From positions 75,454,458-75,518,457 of the forward strand of contig NC_030823.1 in NCBI RefSeq assembly GCF_001704415.2: a DNA stretch of 64,000 nucleotides. The letters are read 5' to 3'. A program made the translations under genes and the position numbers. This DNA comes from Capra hircus (Eukaryota; Chordata; Mammalia; Artiodactyla; Bovidae). Under the pieces are notes generated by a model. That model was not told where the DNA came from. It was given only the letters and a program-made list of their open reading frames with translations, and searched no databases. Positions within the stretch are counted from its first letter, which is position 1, and the number at the start of each line of letters is the position of its first letter. Below, piece after piece: positions 1-12,400 of the stretch.

Positions 1-1312
1 ATGATATTACAAACAAAAGAGCAAGTGGAAAGAAAAACAAATATTTAGGAATGAGGTTTTTTAATGGTTAAAGGGAATATTTGAAGATAGAATTTTTTAA
101 CGACTCATATTTAGCTGTATATCCAAAGCGTATGTTAAACAAATTAACATATACCTTTCCAGAAATTTTTTCATTATGATGAAATTTTTATTATATACGA
201 ATGAACCCTATGTAAATGACCTAACTTTTATGAATGATAGACATTAAATATTTCATTTACATGTATTCTCAGAATTTTGAATGTTTTCTTAAATGCTTTC
301 ACTTCCTGAATACTAAATCAGAAAAAAAAATTTAAAAAGAGAGAGCAACTTACTAATAGTAAAAAAAAAGCAGTGCACCAGGACAAGTAGACTATTCTGA
401 ATGATGATGAAACCTGTTCCTTTTGTCAGTGACTTGAATGTTTACGCCTCACTGAAACCTCATCCACAGCTATAGTAACTTAGCTTTTCCAATACGTTTC
501 CAGCCAGTTTATTCCAATCCTTGTCCTCCCGCGTTCCTTCTTTCCCTGTGCTGTCACCCATGGCAGTTTCGTTTAGAAATATTTTGGAACCTCGCCTGGT
601 TTTACAGACCTTTAAATATTTGTCTGGAATGTGAAATGCGGGAAGAGACCACAGAGGGAGAGAACAGAGCTGAAATTAGGCGTCTGAAAAAAAAATAATG
701 CAAATTTGAAACAGGCACATTTTTAAAGAGGAAAAGAAAGGAGTGTTTTGCGAGTGGGAAGAGAAAGAAGCACGCGAGGCCGAATCCGGAGGTCAGTGGT
801 GCTTTCCCGTGATGGACGGCAGGCTCTGAGTCTGCAGGACTGCACCCTCACTGGTGTGGAAGAGAAGGACGTGGACCTCTTGGCCGGCAGCAGGGCACTA
901 CGTTTTTGTAGCTTCTACCTCCCAGATGTCTGGGTTGGCTGAATTCTTGCAAATTGATCTTGGGCAAAAAAAAAAAAAAAACCTTCGCTGAGAGTCAGCA
1001 GCTGTCGGCTTAGGTGAGTTACCACCTTCAGGCTGACTTGCAGAGTAGGTGGGTTCTTTTATTTTTTTTAATATATACCTCAAATAAGGACATGACTCCA
1101 TAGTAAAGGACCCAAAGCAAACACTTAAAAACCTTCGTGATGTTTCATCACCTACAGAGTAGATTTAGCTTTATTTAATAAACCTTGTGGAATCCACCGC
1201 ATGCTATTTTATAACAATCTTTGGATGCACAGCATTTTAACAGTCACACAGAAATAGCACCTTGTTTTCTGTTGCAGTGTGCCTGCCAGAGCATCATGGG
1301 GAGAAGTGTTAC
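1..1312. other. Unique AT-rich intergenic DNA
   Basis: No repeat family or coding exon is recognised here. A poly-A run lies near 966-983. The 64-codon frame at 748-942 has no family resemblance and I do not regard it as a gene. Confidence 0.5.
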
Positions 1313-1327
1313 AAGTGGGAAACTCTG

Positions 1328-1442
1328 ATGAACAAGAATATATATAGATATCTGTGTGTGTATAACTGAATCACTTTGGTGTACAGCAGAAATTAACACT
1401 GTAAATCAACTATACTTCAATAAAAATTGTTAAAAAAAAAAG
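1328..1442 (+). mobile_element. 5'-truncated L1 3' end with poly-A tail
   Basis: This segment resembles the artiodactyl L1 3' UTR: a block beginning ataactgaatcactttg, then a cttcaataaaaattg polyadenylation region ending in an A run. It is flanked by 15-bp direct repeats, 1313-1327 (aagtgggaaactctg) and 1443-1457 (one mismatch), the signature of target-primed insertion. Only about 115 bp of the element was copied, so it is non-coding. Confidence 0.85.
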
Positions 1443-1457
1443 AAGTGGGAAATTCTG

Positions 1458-3923
1458 GAATGGAAATTTGGAGTCATGTCATCCTAGGCTCTTACGAGAA
1501 TCCTAGGAATAAGATTGTTATAAAAATAAATGTAAAGAACTAATTTTGTATGCAGTTTTGCTATTTAATTTTCAACTATGTTATAAACAAAGCTAGCTTT
1601 ACTTGTAGAGAGTTTGTGTACCAAGGGGATCCAAAATATTTTATGGTCTCTAGACGCCAGGGTTAAATGAGGACGCTAGGACTTAGTCCAAATTGCAGAA
1701 ATGGCATTGTGTTTGCTTTGAAACCATACAGCTATATATAGCTTATAGATAAACTCTGGATTGGCCTTTTGGATCTATTTTATACATTTAGTAATTGGGA
1801 ACCGACTCTGAATACTCAAATAAATAACACCCATCTGATATAAAGCCACAGTCCTTTGCTTTATAGTCAATCTCAAAATTAGGAAGTTATTTTCTTTACA
1901 GTGCAACGCTGATTTAAAAATATTTTTATAACACTTATTTTGCCCATGTAATTTTTTTTCAGGATAATATTACCATCTACCATATTCTCAAAATACATTA
2001 TAACTCTTAACACTATTTTGAATGCCCTCTGGAAGGATTTCCATCTCACTTTATCTGTTTCTATAGCCAGAAAAGAAAAAAGTTTGGAACTGTGCATGGT
2101 ACTTAAGGGAAAGCCTGTGAATAAATATGATGGAAGTAGCAATATAGTCACCACAACTAAATTTCTTTTTAACTCTGTTTCAAAATAGATATTTTTATCT
2201 AGCATCACTCTTCACTCCCAATATTCCTTCTTGAATATTAATGTAGTAAACTCTCCCATGTCATGCATCACATTAATGAGTTTTCCTTCCCTTGGGTTAT
2301 TAACTTTTGCTTCTTTGCACTACTTTTATTGTGCGGAAATGATAAAAAGCAGGCGAGAATAGAGATCCAGGTATTAGCCATATGTAGAAAGTTCCTGGTG
2401 TGCATCTCTGTGAATCTTTCCTCATCCATTAGAATTTTCAGGAATGATTTTTTTTTCCTTTGGAACATCATGTTTACATCTTGCATGATCTTATAAATTA
2501 ATCTGAAGAGTTAACTGGATACCTTTTATGGTTATTTGAAAATAAAATTTGCTACAGATATGCTCCAGTCTCCATTGCCTCCTATTATGCATGAATGTAT
2601 TAATTTTTTCTGTACTTACCCATTGAACCAGAAAATATTAACCTCAAAGGACATTTTAATTGTTATTTATGATAAATATACAAAGATGAAGGAATCCAAA
2701 GGTAAGGTTGCCTTTCCTTAATCATTCCCTTTCTGCTTCCTTTCTTTTTCAGAAGCGACAAAAATCATGAAGGGATATCTGCCTTAACTTTGACATTCAA
2801 GGGTTTTGACAGCTTGCATCACTTAAAGTTATATTTATTATTCAGTAAGCTTTAATTCTGTGGAATAAGTGCCCTGTATGAAATGTGATTTTTGAAAAGC
2901 ACTAAGATATTTCACCACCTCAAGCAGCTGAAACTGTTTGAATTCTACAAACTGGTTTTTTTTTTTTTTCCAGAAAAAAAGTATAGTGGAAATTATTTTA
3001 AATGTAATATTTGTAGCATTTTACCAGCTTGACCTGGATGCTCTACAGGAATTTTAAAGAGCTATAAAAAACCTCCAAAATGTTATGATGTAAATAATTA
3101 AGTGATGATATTTTACTGTAATATAAATCGAGAGAGTTTATTTTATAAATACAGTTACACAGACGTTTTGTCATTTCAGTGCAGGCCTGAGTTACTCTTG
3201 GCTATTTTAATGACAAAGAGATCTATTTCCGAGGGCTCTAATAGAATTCTTGATTCAGTTTTCCTCTTGAGCATCATGAGCCCGTGTGTGTGTGTTGTGC
3301 CTTTTCTTCCTAACATCCATGAAAAGACATATATTTTTAAGAAAAAAAGTTTATCTCTTTTAAACCAATTTTTAATTAAAAGCAAAGCAAAAAGGCAAAA
3401 TAATGGCAACTTTTCTTAAGTTGGAAATATTGTGAAAGGTCCATTTTTTGTTGTCCTCACATGAAGCCTCGCTCCTGACAGCCCCGTGCTGACGCTGCTG
3501 CTCTTTCTGAATTCTCTGCAAGTTACCGTCTTCACTGAGTGTGGCCATAACTTCGCTTTTTATTGGGATTACATTGCTGGGTTGGACTTTTCTATTCAAC
3601 ACAGCGTGACCAAGGCTTATATTTCGACATAAACAAAACAAAAAAAGGCAATTTTTGTTGGAGTGTATAATTTAACTTGCTGCTTCTATTAAAAGGGGCA
3701 TGTTAGAAAGGAAAACTTCAGAGAAGATATTTTGGTCCAAGCTGAACTGTGTTCGTGTGTTAAGGTGGCTGGAGCTCAGTGCATTCGTTAGTGATCGTGA
3801 GGATCGCTAGTAGCACGTGAGCACGCAGGCCGGTGAGCTAAATATGCATATGGTGTAAGGAAGGCAGCTGGACTCTGAGGCCCACCCAGAGGGGTTTCAC
3901 CGTGGAGGCAACTCCCATGGCCT
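1458..3923. other. Unique AT-rich DNA, no gene seen
   Basis: Low-GC sequence with short homopolymer runs and no recognisable repeat. Small frames such as 1879-2208 minus and 3102-3419 plus show no domain, splice context or family similarity and are treated as chance. Confidence 0.5.
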
Positions 3924-4138
3924 GGACTGATGTTGTTTAGTCGCCAAGTTGTGTCTGACTCTTTGTGATGCCACGGGCTGTAGCCCGCCGGGCGCCTCTG
4001 TCCATGGGATTTCCCAGGCAAGAATCCTGGAGCGGGTTGCCATTTCCTTCTCCAGGGGACCTTCCCAACTCAGAGATCGATCCTGTGTCTCCTGCATTGA
4101 CAGACAGGTTCTTTACACTGAACCACCAGGGAAGCCCC
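3924..4138 (-). mobile_element. Bov-tA SINE
   Basis: Read on the minus strand, this has a tRNA-Glu-like head (gcttccctggtgg-type start, B-box-like tcgatc) followed by the Bov-A body and the BovB-derived end containing agtcagacacaactt. A probable TSD is cccatggcct (3914-3923) versus cccatagcct (4136-4145), 9 of 10 matching. Pol III-derived and non-coding. Confidence 0.92.
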
Positions 4139-4490
4139 ATAGCCTAAACGCCTAACTGTTAAGTGTTAGATTAGGAAACATTTGGTATCAGCTCTGGGGT
4201 TCTGCTTTTCTAGAGTACCTTGCACTGAAACATTTCACCAATAAAAATGATCACCATGGGCTTTGCTTTGGTTTTAGTTTTGCCTTGGATCTGTGTAAAC
4301 TCATGGAATCCCTGTGTAGATTGGAAAGAACCTTAGTAAATTGGCTGAAATCCTATCTACCCCCGTCTCTTTTCCTTTTGGGGTGGAAATAGAAAGCACC
4401 AAGGCAGAAGTGTTTTGTTTCTAGTTCAGAGGCTGTTGTGGGCTTCCCTCAGGAAAACACGGATAGCCAGAGTTCCAATTCAACCTCTGC

Positions 4491-4715
4491 GTGCGAGTGT
4501 GCTCAGCTGCTAAGTCGTGTCCAACTCTTTGTGACCCCCCCTGGACTGCAGACCACCGGGCGCCTCTGTCCGTGGGCTTTCCCAGGCAAGAATCCTGGAG
4601 CGGGCTGCCATTTCCTTCTCCAGGGGAGCCTCCCGACACAGGGATTAAACCCATGTCCCCTGCATCTCCTGTTAGCAGGCAGATTCTCCACCACTGAGCC
4701 ACCTGGGGACCCCTT
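4491..4715 (-). mobile_element. Bov-tA SINE with 9-bp TSD
   Basis: Complete Bov-tA in minus orientation, tRNA-like head at the right. Direct repeats aacctctgc at 4482-4490 and 4716-4724 bracket it exactly. Confidence 0.93.
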
Positions 4716-4724
4716 AACCTCTGC

Positions 4725-5847
4725 AGATTCACTTTTTTTTTTTTTTTTAATGCAATGCCAAAACCAAGTCCGTGAAGCCGTCCAGCCACTGCTGATACAG
4801 CTTATTTAAAGCTGCCTCTTTGTGAGTTCTATGTAGGCTCCATTTAGGAAGATGAGAACAGAAGAGTGGGGTTATTATTGCCGAGAATTTTCTATGACTG
4901 TCTACAGCTTCCATTTGGCTTATCCACTGCTCACCTGTGTCCCTGTAAAATTCTCTTTCATCTCACAGCTCTTCCCATCCCAACTCTGAAAGCATTTTCC
5001 TTCAAGTTAGCAGTTCTTTTTTTTTTTTTTTTTTTGTCTATAAAAATCTTGACATTCAAAGAAGATACTTTGGTTTTAACTGGTCAAATTTCCCCTGCAT
5101 TCACACTGGCTTTGGTGCCAGATTCTATACCCCTGAAGACTTGCTCTTCTTTAGCTTGACCACCGAGCACCAGGACCTCGCCTCAGGCAGCCCACCTGCC
5201 CTGCCGGCTCACGGCCGTCCGCTCACCATCCTGCTGGGGGGCCTCTCTGGCTGCCTGTGCGTGCCGCCCCGGAAACAGCATCCTTCTTGGTGTTTCCTCT
5301 CTTCTAGTGAGGACTCCGAATACGTTTCTTGGGAATCTTCCAATATTTTGTCAGTGGAGATGCAGCAGGAACTGCATCTGTTTTGTCAGTGGAGATGCAG
5401 CAGGAACAAAATTGAACGTATTTTTTCCTCTGCTGCACACTTTATTTCTAGGTTTGGTTATTTCTGCTCACAATTTTACTCTTCCCCGGTTCCCCAGACT
5501 GGGAATTACCCAGCTATCAGTTTTTCTCCGTTGCCTTCTCTTTTACAAAAACAGTCATTTTGTATCATTCTGCTTCCAAATCCCAGTGATGCTTTCTTTA
5601 TCCTATATCTCTAATCAGCCCTCTTGATTCACCTTTTATTTATTTATTTTTTGGCCACGACTCCATCCCTGTGCTCACTGGAACTTGTGGGGAACACACC
5701 AGAACTAACTTGTGGGAAGGTATTCTCCGCAGAAGCCATGAGTTGTTTCAGATGTTGTTTGCTTTTCCCATCTCTGCACTCTGACCCCCTATTACAGTAG
5801 ACCCAATGGTCAGCAATTTAAAAAAGATTTTATTTAAACTGGAAGAT
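4725..5847. other. Unique DNA with a local tandem repeat
   Basis: No repeat family or exon is recognised except the short direct repeat at 5346-5407. Poly-T runs lie near 4733-4748 and 5019-5035. The 157-codon frame at 5141-5614 has no recognisable domain and crosses that repeat. Confidence 0.45.
5346..5407. repeat. Direct repeat, 27 bp with 35-bp period
   Basis: The 27-bp segment at 5346-5372 recurs identically at 5381-5407, with an 8-base spacer. It is not part of any recognised transposon. Confidence 0.9.
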
Positions 5848-6434
5848 TTTATTTTTTATTGGGCTCCAAAATCACTGTGGACAGTGACTGCAGTCATGAA
5901 ATTAAAAGACACTTGCTCTTTGGAAGAAAAGCTATGACAAACCTAGTCAGTGTATTAAAAAGCAGAGACATCCTTTTGCTGACAAAGGTCCATATAGTCA
6001 AACCTATGGTTTTCCCAGAAGTCACGTACAGATGTGAGTGTTGAACCATAAAGAAGGCAGAGTGCCCAGGAACTGATGCCTTCGAACTGTGATGCTGGAG
6101 AAGACTCTTGAGAGTCCCTCAGATGGCAAGGAGATCAATCAATCCTAAAGGAAATTAACCCTCAATATGCATTGGAAGGACTGATGCTGAAGCTCCAATA
6201 CTTTGGCCACCTGAAGCAAGGAGCTGACTCATTGAAAAAGACCCAGATGATCAGAAAGATTGAGTGCAGGAGAAGGGGACGACAGAGGATGAGATGATTG
6301 GCTGGCATCACTGACTCGATGGACATGAGTTTGAGCAAGCTCTGGGAGTTGGTGATGGACAGGGAGGCCGGGTGTGCTGCAGTCCATGGGGCTGCAAAGA
6401 GTCAGACACGACGGAGTGAGTGAACGACAACAAA
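5848..6434 (+). mobile_element. BovB LINE 3' fragment
   Basis: 5'-truncated BovB covering the last part of the reverse-transcriptase ORF and the tail. Its frames still read the C-terminal residues (SHEIKRHLLFGRKAMTNL, then VTYRCEC). Stops and indels break the frame. It ends in the cagacacgac tail shared with Bov-tA SINEs. Confidence 0.93.
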
Positions 6435-6456
6435 TATGTAAACTAATTATATGACA

Positions 6457-6667
6457 TAGGGGCCTTCCCTGGTGGCACAGACGATAAAGAATCTGCCTAC
6501 AATGCAGAAAATCGGGTTGGATCCCTGGGTTGGGAAGATCCCCTGGATAAGGAAACGGCAACCCACTCCAGTGTTCTTGCCTGAATAGTTCCATGGACAG
6601 AGGAGCCTGGCGGGCTACTGTCCATGGGGCTGCAAAGAGTCAGACACGACTGAGTGACTTTCACTCG
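6457..6667 (+). mobile_element. Bov-tA SINE
   Basis: tRNA-Glu-like head at the left (ccttccctggtggcacag), Bov-A body, and a BovB-like 3' end. Flanked by 7-bp direct repeats tatgaca at 6450-6456 and 6668-6674. Confidence 0.93.
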
Positions 6668-6751
6668 TATGACAACTTTCTCACCAACGTAGACGCCTGT
6701 GATCTAGACGGTAGTGACTCTTCTTTGTGGGGATTTAAAAAGAGCCTGGTT

Positions 6752-6878
6752 GGGATTTCCCTGGTGGGACAGTGGCTAAGACTCCACACTTCAACTGCTG
6801 GAAGGCAGGGGACACGGGTTCAGTCCCTGGTCGGTGAACTATATCCTGCATGCTGTGCGGGTCAGCCGATAAATAAGT
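6752..6878 (+). mobile_element. CHR-type tRNA-Glu SINE
   Basis: Starts gggatttccctggtggg and continues with the B-box-like ggttcagtccctggtcgg of cetartiodactyl CHR SINEs, then a short A/T-rich tail (aataagtaaataga). It lacks the Bov-A body, which separates it from Bov-tA. Confidence 0.8.
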
Positions 6879-6879
6879 A

Positions 6880-7744
6880 AATAGATAATAAAAGAAGTGT
6901 GGCTGTCACTCATCTGAACGGCTGGAGCAGGGCTTTCTCGGCCCATGGATAAATAGAAGAGAATATACCTATCATTACTCTCATGTGGCAAAGATGTTAA
7001 ACGTTTACTTCATGTCAAAACAAATGGTATACACAACAGAAGAAATAAGTGCTATTTGAAATGCAAAATCTATCTCACATAAAATTTTGGCTTCTAGGCG
7101 GCTGTGCCCTCAGCCCTTAGGGACACTGGTGGGGGATTCTGAGAAGTTGTGGGGTTGATGGTCCCCAAGATTCTTTCTGGTTCCAATCACATGCGATAGA
7201 TTTGCAAAGAAGCAGCATGGTGAGTAGGCGGGCACACCCAAGGTCGCATTCTGCCTCTTGCACAGGGTTCTAATCCAAGCCCTTAAGCTCATTGGCTGAC
7301 TTTCCTCATCTACAATCACAGCTCTGTGAGGTTTTTTTTCCCCTCAGTCTCTCTCCGCTCAAAATCTTTTCTATATGTTACAAGAGCAATCTTTCCAAAC
7401 ATTATCTTTCAGCTGTACCTTCTTTCTAGGAAACTAATGAATTCCCAGCATAGATATGATTAAGTATAAATTCCTCTCTGAAACAGCCAAGGTTCCCCAT
7501 ACTAAGAATTTGTCTTGCTTTTTCATTTTTTTTTTTCCCGCAACATGAACCCTTCACTATCTGTAGCACAGGCTGTATTCTATCATATTTTTGCCCACAG
7601 TCCCTTCTTTAATTATAAAATATTTCTCATTACTTCTTATCTGCCTACGTCTTACAAATTCTTTTTTTTTTTCCCCCTTCCTTTGGGCATATATAATACT
7701 AATCAAGAAAAAATTTCAGAAGGAAGAAAATCACCTACCAACCT
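6880..7744. other. Unique DNA, no gene seen
   Basis: No recognisable repeat apart from poly-T tracts near 7330 and 7525. Short frames here lack family resemblance. Confidence 0.45.
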
Positions 7745-7942
7745 CTGACTCAGATGGTAAGGAATCTGCCTGCAATGCAGAAGACCTGGGTTTGATCCCC
7801 GTGTTGGGAAGATCCCCTGGAGGAGGGAATGGCAGCCCACTTGAGTGCTCTTGCCTGGGGTGCTCCATGCACAGAGGAGCCTGGTGGACTACAGTCCCTG
7901 AGGTCGCAGAGGGCTGGACACAACTGAGCGACTAATGCTGTC
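7745..7942 (+). mobile_element. Bov-tA SINE, slightly 5'-truncated
   Basis: Begins within the tRNA-like head (ctcagatggtaaggaatctg) and continues through the Bov-A body to ctggacacaactgagcgact. The extreme 5' end is missing or diverged. Confidence 0.9.
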
Positions 7943-8331
7943 ACGATCCTCAAACAATCATATAACATCTCTCTCTATGTTTTCCACGTTCTTTTCCAGT
8001 TTCAATGTTTTGTTAAATGTCATCACATGGTAAGCTGGGGCATGAAAAGCATTCAATAAATGGCAATTTATTTGAACCTCATAATGATCATTGCTTTGTT
8101 ATTCTAATTCTATCTCCATGAAAATTGCCTTCATTAATGCTTGTGATAAGCCAAGTCTGCCTTCCCGATCCCCCATAACTCTTACTGTATGTACAGCCCA
8201 CACCCTCAACACGAGTATTTTTGTCTTGAAGCATGTGTTACTTCCTCTTTCTCAAACATTATGTTCTTCCTGAGAAGGTGGATGGTGTCTTATACGTCTA
8301 TTGCCTTTGGATTCTTTTTGTGCAGTCCCTC

Positions 8332-8903
8332 AGCAAAGAGTCGGACACGACTAAGCGACCGAACTGAACTGAACTGAACTGAACTCAGTCGTGTCTGACT
8401 CTTTGTGACCCCATGGACTTCAGCACACCAGGCCTCCCTGTCCTTCACTGTCTCCCGGAATTTACTCAAACTCATGTGCATGGAGTCGGTGAGGCCATCC
8501 AACCATCTCATCCTCTGCTGTCCTCTTCTCCTCTTGCCTTCAATCTTTCCCAGCATCAGGGTCTTTTCAAATGAGTCAGATCTTCGCATCAGGTGGCCAA
8601 AGGATTGGAGTTTCAGCTTTCACATCAGTCCTTCCAATGAATATTCAGGACTGATTTCCTTTAGGATGGACTAGTTGGATCTCCTGGCAGTCCAAGGGAC
8701 TCTTAAGCGTCTTCTCCAACACCACAGTTCAAAAGCATCAATTCCTTGGCACTCTGCCTTCTTTATGGTCCAATTCTCACATCTGTACATGACTACAAGA
8801 AAAACCATAGCTTTGACTCTACAGACCTTTGTCAACAAAGTGATGTCTCTGCTTTTTAATATGCTGTCTAGGTTGGTCATAACTTTTCTTCCTTGGCATA
8901 GGT
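8332..8903 (-). mobile_element. BovB LINE 3' fragment with inverted tail
   Basis: From about 8386 rightward this is a minus-strand BovB 3' end with recognisable RT C-terminal coding on the reverse strand. It is preceded by a short plus-oriented copy of the same tail (8334-8385), so two tails abut tail-to-tail. The ORF is broken. Confidence 0.92.
8334..8405. repeat. Inverted repeat of two BovB tails
   Basis: Arm 8334-8352 and arm 8387-8405 are reverse complements over 19 bp with one mismatch. The 34-base loop holds (gaact)n repeats. It could fold into a stable stem-loop. Confidence 0.9.
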
Positions 8904-9326
8904 GTTAGGGAAATAGTAGCTGCTCAGTAGGCATTTTAACAACTATGTTGAGAAGTGATACTTCTCTTATGGGTCAGTGGATAGAATTGGCTGAAGAAGA
9001 CAGTCTGCCCCGAATTCTAAGCTTTCATTCTGGAGAATTACTGCTGCCACTTAGAATTCTCCAAGATGTCAGGCACGGGAAAGGCAACAGATACTTTTCC
9101 AGCAGGTCTTATCTGAGTCTTACTTTCCTTCTCTGAAACTAGTAAATGCTTCTTGGAGTTAACCTCTTCAGGATGGAGGGCATACAACACCCACAGTCAC
9201 TGTAGATTTATCATAAGGAAAGAATCCCAGAGGCCAGTCTTGGCATCCTCACGGGTAACACAGGAGCTCCTGGCCTTGAATCTTTGGGCTACAATCACTT
9301 CAGTAGTTCTTTCCATTTTGTTAAGC

Positions 9327-9480
9327 CCACTGGGGTCCTCTGTCCAGAGGATTCCCCAGGCAAGGATACTGGAGTGAGTTGCCCTTCCTTTCTCCAGGGG
9401 TCTTCACAACCCAGGGATCGAACTCAGGTCTCCTACATTTCAGGCAGATTCTTTACCATTTGAGCCACCAGGGAAGCCCC
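9327..9480 (-). mobile_element. Bov-tA SINE, 3'-truncated
   Basis: Minus-strand SINE with a complete tRNA-like head at the right (ending gggaagcccc on the plus strand) and part of the Bov-A body. The BovB-like 3' end is absent. Confidence 0.88.
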
Positions 9481-12400
9481 AGTCTGAACATCAAAAGACT
9501 ATTGTTAATGAAAGGAAGCCAGCTATCCCAGGTTAAGGAATTTGGCGCTTTTCCATGAATGGGAATATGCAAGAGTCTGGGCACATTGACATCATTCCTT
9601 TCAGAAGTCCCTCAGCTCTCCTTGGCCAGCATTCTGGGGTTCTCATCCTGAGCTCCCTTGGGGCTCATGGGAGGGAGTGGCTGCAGCCTGATGGCTGGTC
9701 CTCTCGGTCCTGAGTGCCCCAGGGCTCACCAGCTCACTGTCCCTGGCAGCTGCAACTCTGTTGACCACGACACCCTTGTTTACTGACATGGCAGGAAATA
9801 CTCCATTTTTCAGTAGCAGCGAGACTTGATGACCATCCCATGAACACTGAAGTAAGAGGCTGTGGAGCATTTCTTTCTTTTCTGTTTTGAGACAGGTGAA
9901 CTTTTCAAGTACGATCAGATACGCAGATGTTTCAGGTCAGTTGCTCTCAAATTCTTCTTTTACAGAGAGCCTTGCTTGGGGAACTTTTTCACAGACCTGA
10001 ATACATGAAACAGATGAAAACAGACTGTGCTGGTGGAGAAAAGAAGGGGTGTGGGAGGCCTGGGGTCTTCAGGTGCCTATTCTAAAACAGCAAGATTTTG
10101 GAGCCAGTCCTGTGGTCCTGCTAAAAGGGTTTGGTAAAAGCATGGGGGAGCACACAGGTGAACCTCTGGTGGCCATTGTTGGAAGGGGAAGAAGGTGAAA
10201 GTGGGGAATGAAGCTGGGACCTGGGTGAACTGCTTCAACGGTCTCGATCTTGGCTTTATCATACATGAAAAGAGAAGCTGCCCTAAACCATTGCTTCTAA
10301 AAGTCAGCTGACCCTCAACTTCACCTGGAGGGTTGGCTAGAAGGGGTTCTTGCCCCGCCCCTACTCCCTGGAGGTGTTCTAAAATCCGTTGTTTCATAAT
10401 TGTGCTCCAGGTGCCCGGGTGAGTTTGGGAAAACTCTAGCTTCCATCTTTTCTGCCGCAGCTTCCAGCATCAAACTTTTTCAGGGTTCCACTCGCTTCCT
10501 CTGTTTCTTCCACAGGTCACTTTGCGACAGGGATGTTTCTTACCATCCTGATTGGTAAGAGTCCAGCGACTCTGAAAAAGCAGGAATTTAAACCCAGGGG
10601 AGTAATGACAATTATATAGAAATGTTTCACCCCCAGAAAACACGCACAAACAGCAGTCAGGAATCTTGAGAAAACAGCAAAGACCGATGTGTGCATTGCA
10701 AGATTGTGCTCTGAGTTCAGTAAAGTGTTTCTCAATATCCTTTGGGGGTGAAAAGCGTACTGGTTACAAAGTATGTATTTCTGCATCACCCAAGGTTTGT
10801 CAGTCTGGGGGTGCAGAGGCCTCCCATAACTTCGGTCACCCCAGTCTCGGTGTTAGCCGCTTCGTGCTCCTCTCCACTCGTCCCTGGGGGTGTCTGAGAC
10901 ACACTGGTGTGCCCACCTGGCAGGTCCATGAAGGAGGCTCCCTCACGTCCCCCTCCCCAGCCCTGGTTTCCCCAGGTATCTTCTGAACAAGGGCATCCTT
11001 CTGAGAATTGGACATTTGCCCCCAAGATGCTGTTTCTCAAGACTCCTAAGGAAGGCGCATGCCTCTTCTGACCCCTAGCTGCTCTGTCTCCTGGGGTGCG
11101 AGCAGGGCTGTGGTCCGAGTCCTTCATCAACTTTTGCTTGGGGACCCTCTGCCCCCAGACCTTGCTGCCTGCCCCTGGGACTGATGAAGGGAGAGAGGTC
11201 ATTTCAGCATCTTCCCCATGTCACCCTCAGACGTCCTCACCCAATCCTCCTTCCCCCTCCACCCCCAAACAGAAGTCCTCAGACAACCAACTCCTGCAGA
11301 CGGACCCATCTTAAGTCTGTCCGTTTTGCCAGACCTGATTTAACATATCTGAATCACCACGTGGGCTCAAGGTTGGACGGAGCTGCGCAGATTGGGAATC
11401 CCAGAGAGCATCAATTAATGGATTAATACCCCTGAGGGAGGTGCCTGGGGCTTGTTCATGGACTCTGTTGTCTTCAGCATTTTTATTACGGAATTAGGAC
11501 AGAGCTGTCAAGCTGGCCACATCTGCAGATGGTGCGAAGCTGGGAGGGACAGGAAAATACAACGGATGGAAAGGCAGAACGGAAAAGACGCCAAGAGGCT
11601 GGGAGGCTAGTGGGAACCTAAGAGAGAAAATTTAGGAGGAAAAACATGGAGACCCCTAACTCCACCTGCACAAATTCAAGGTGTCATAGAGATCCGTGCA
11701 TGTGTTTTACCATGAAATGCTTTCAAAATACAAGATCTTACCAGAATTCTCATGTAAGAGAGTGAATCTGTTCTGGTTGAGGCTTGAGTGGAGGACCTGG
11801 GGACCCTGTACTCTTCCTCACCTCTCCCCATGGCTTCTGAAGAGGTTTTGTAAAACATGATTTGAAAGCCTCTCAGGTGGTGGAAAGAGTGAGAGGCGAG
11901 AGAGGGGAGGATGGTGCAGGGCTCTGAAAACAGCTGGATCAGTTTCAGTTCAAGGTAGACTCACTAGGAGCTCATAGTGTGATGTGGTCATTCCTGCAAA
12001 TACATGATTTTATCTCAGGATCCTGAGTTCTAAGATTAGGAATACATGTCTTCTGGACAAATCATACAGGGATATGATGTTTTCACACTGCTGTGATCAT
12101 CTGGGAACTATAACTTAGCATCTTACTATTTTATAAACATTCTGTCTCTGTTGGACACTTGGCCAAGGAGGTCACATATGGTTGCACAGGCTGTGCACTG
12201 AGCAAGTCCAAGGACACAATTTTCAAAGACAATATTGATTATAGAAGGTTGTTCCTCTTCATTTTTCCTCATTTTTTTTCCCTTCAGTTTCCTTGTCTTT
12301 CAGAACTCCAAGCTGGCTTCTTTTAAGGTCAAACATACACCAAAGCATATAGCTAGAAAATAATATGAATTTTTTAAAAAGACATTTGTTTCTCCAGTAT

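Larger units (their letters stand above)
8030..8951 (+). mobile_element. L2 LINE 3' remnant, split by BovB
   Basis: Sequence before 8331 (ggtggatggtgtcttatac) and after 8904 (ctgctcagtaggcatttt) resembles consecutive parts of the L2 3' end, whose usual ending is a cagtaggtgctcaataaa-like motif. The BovB at 8332-8903 separates the halves. The L2 call rests on remembered consensus. Confidence 0.5.
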
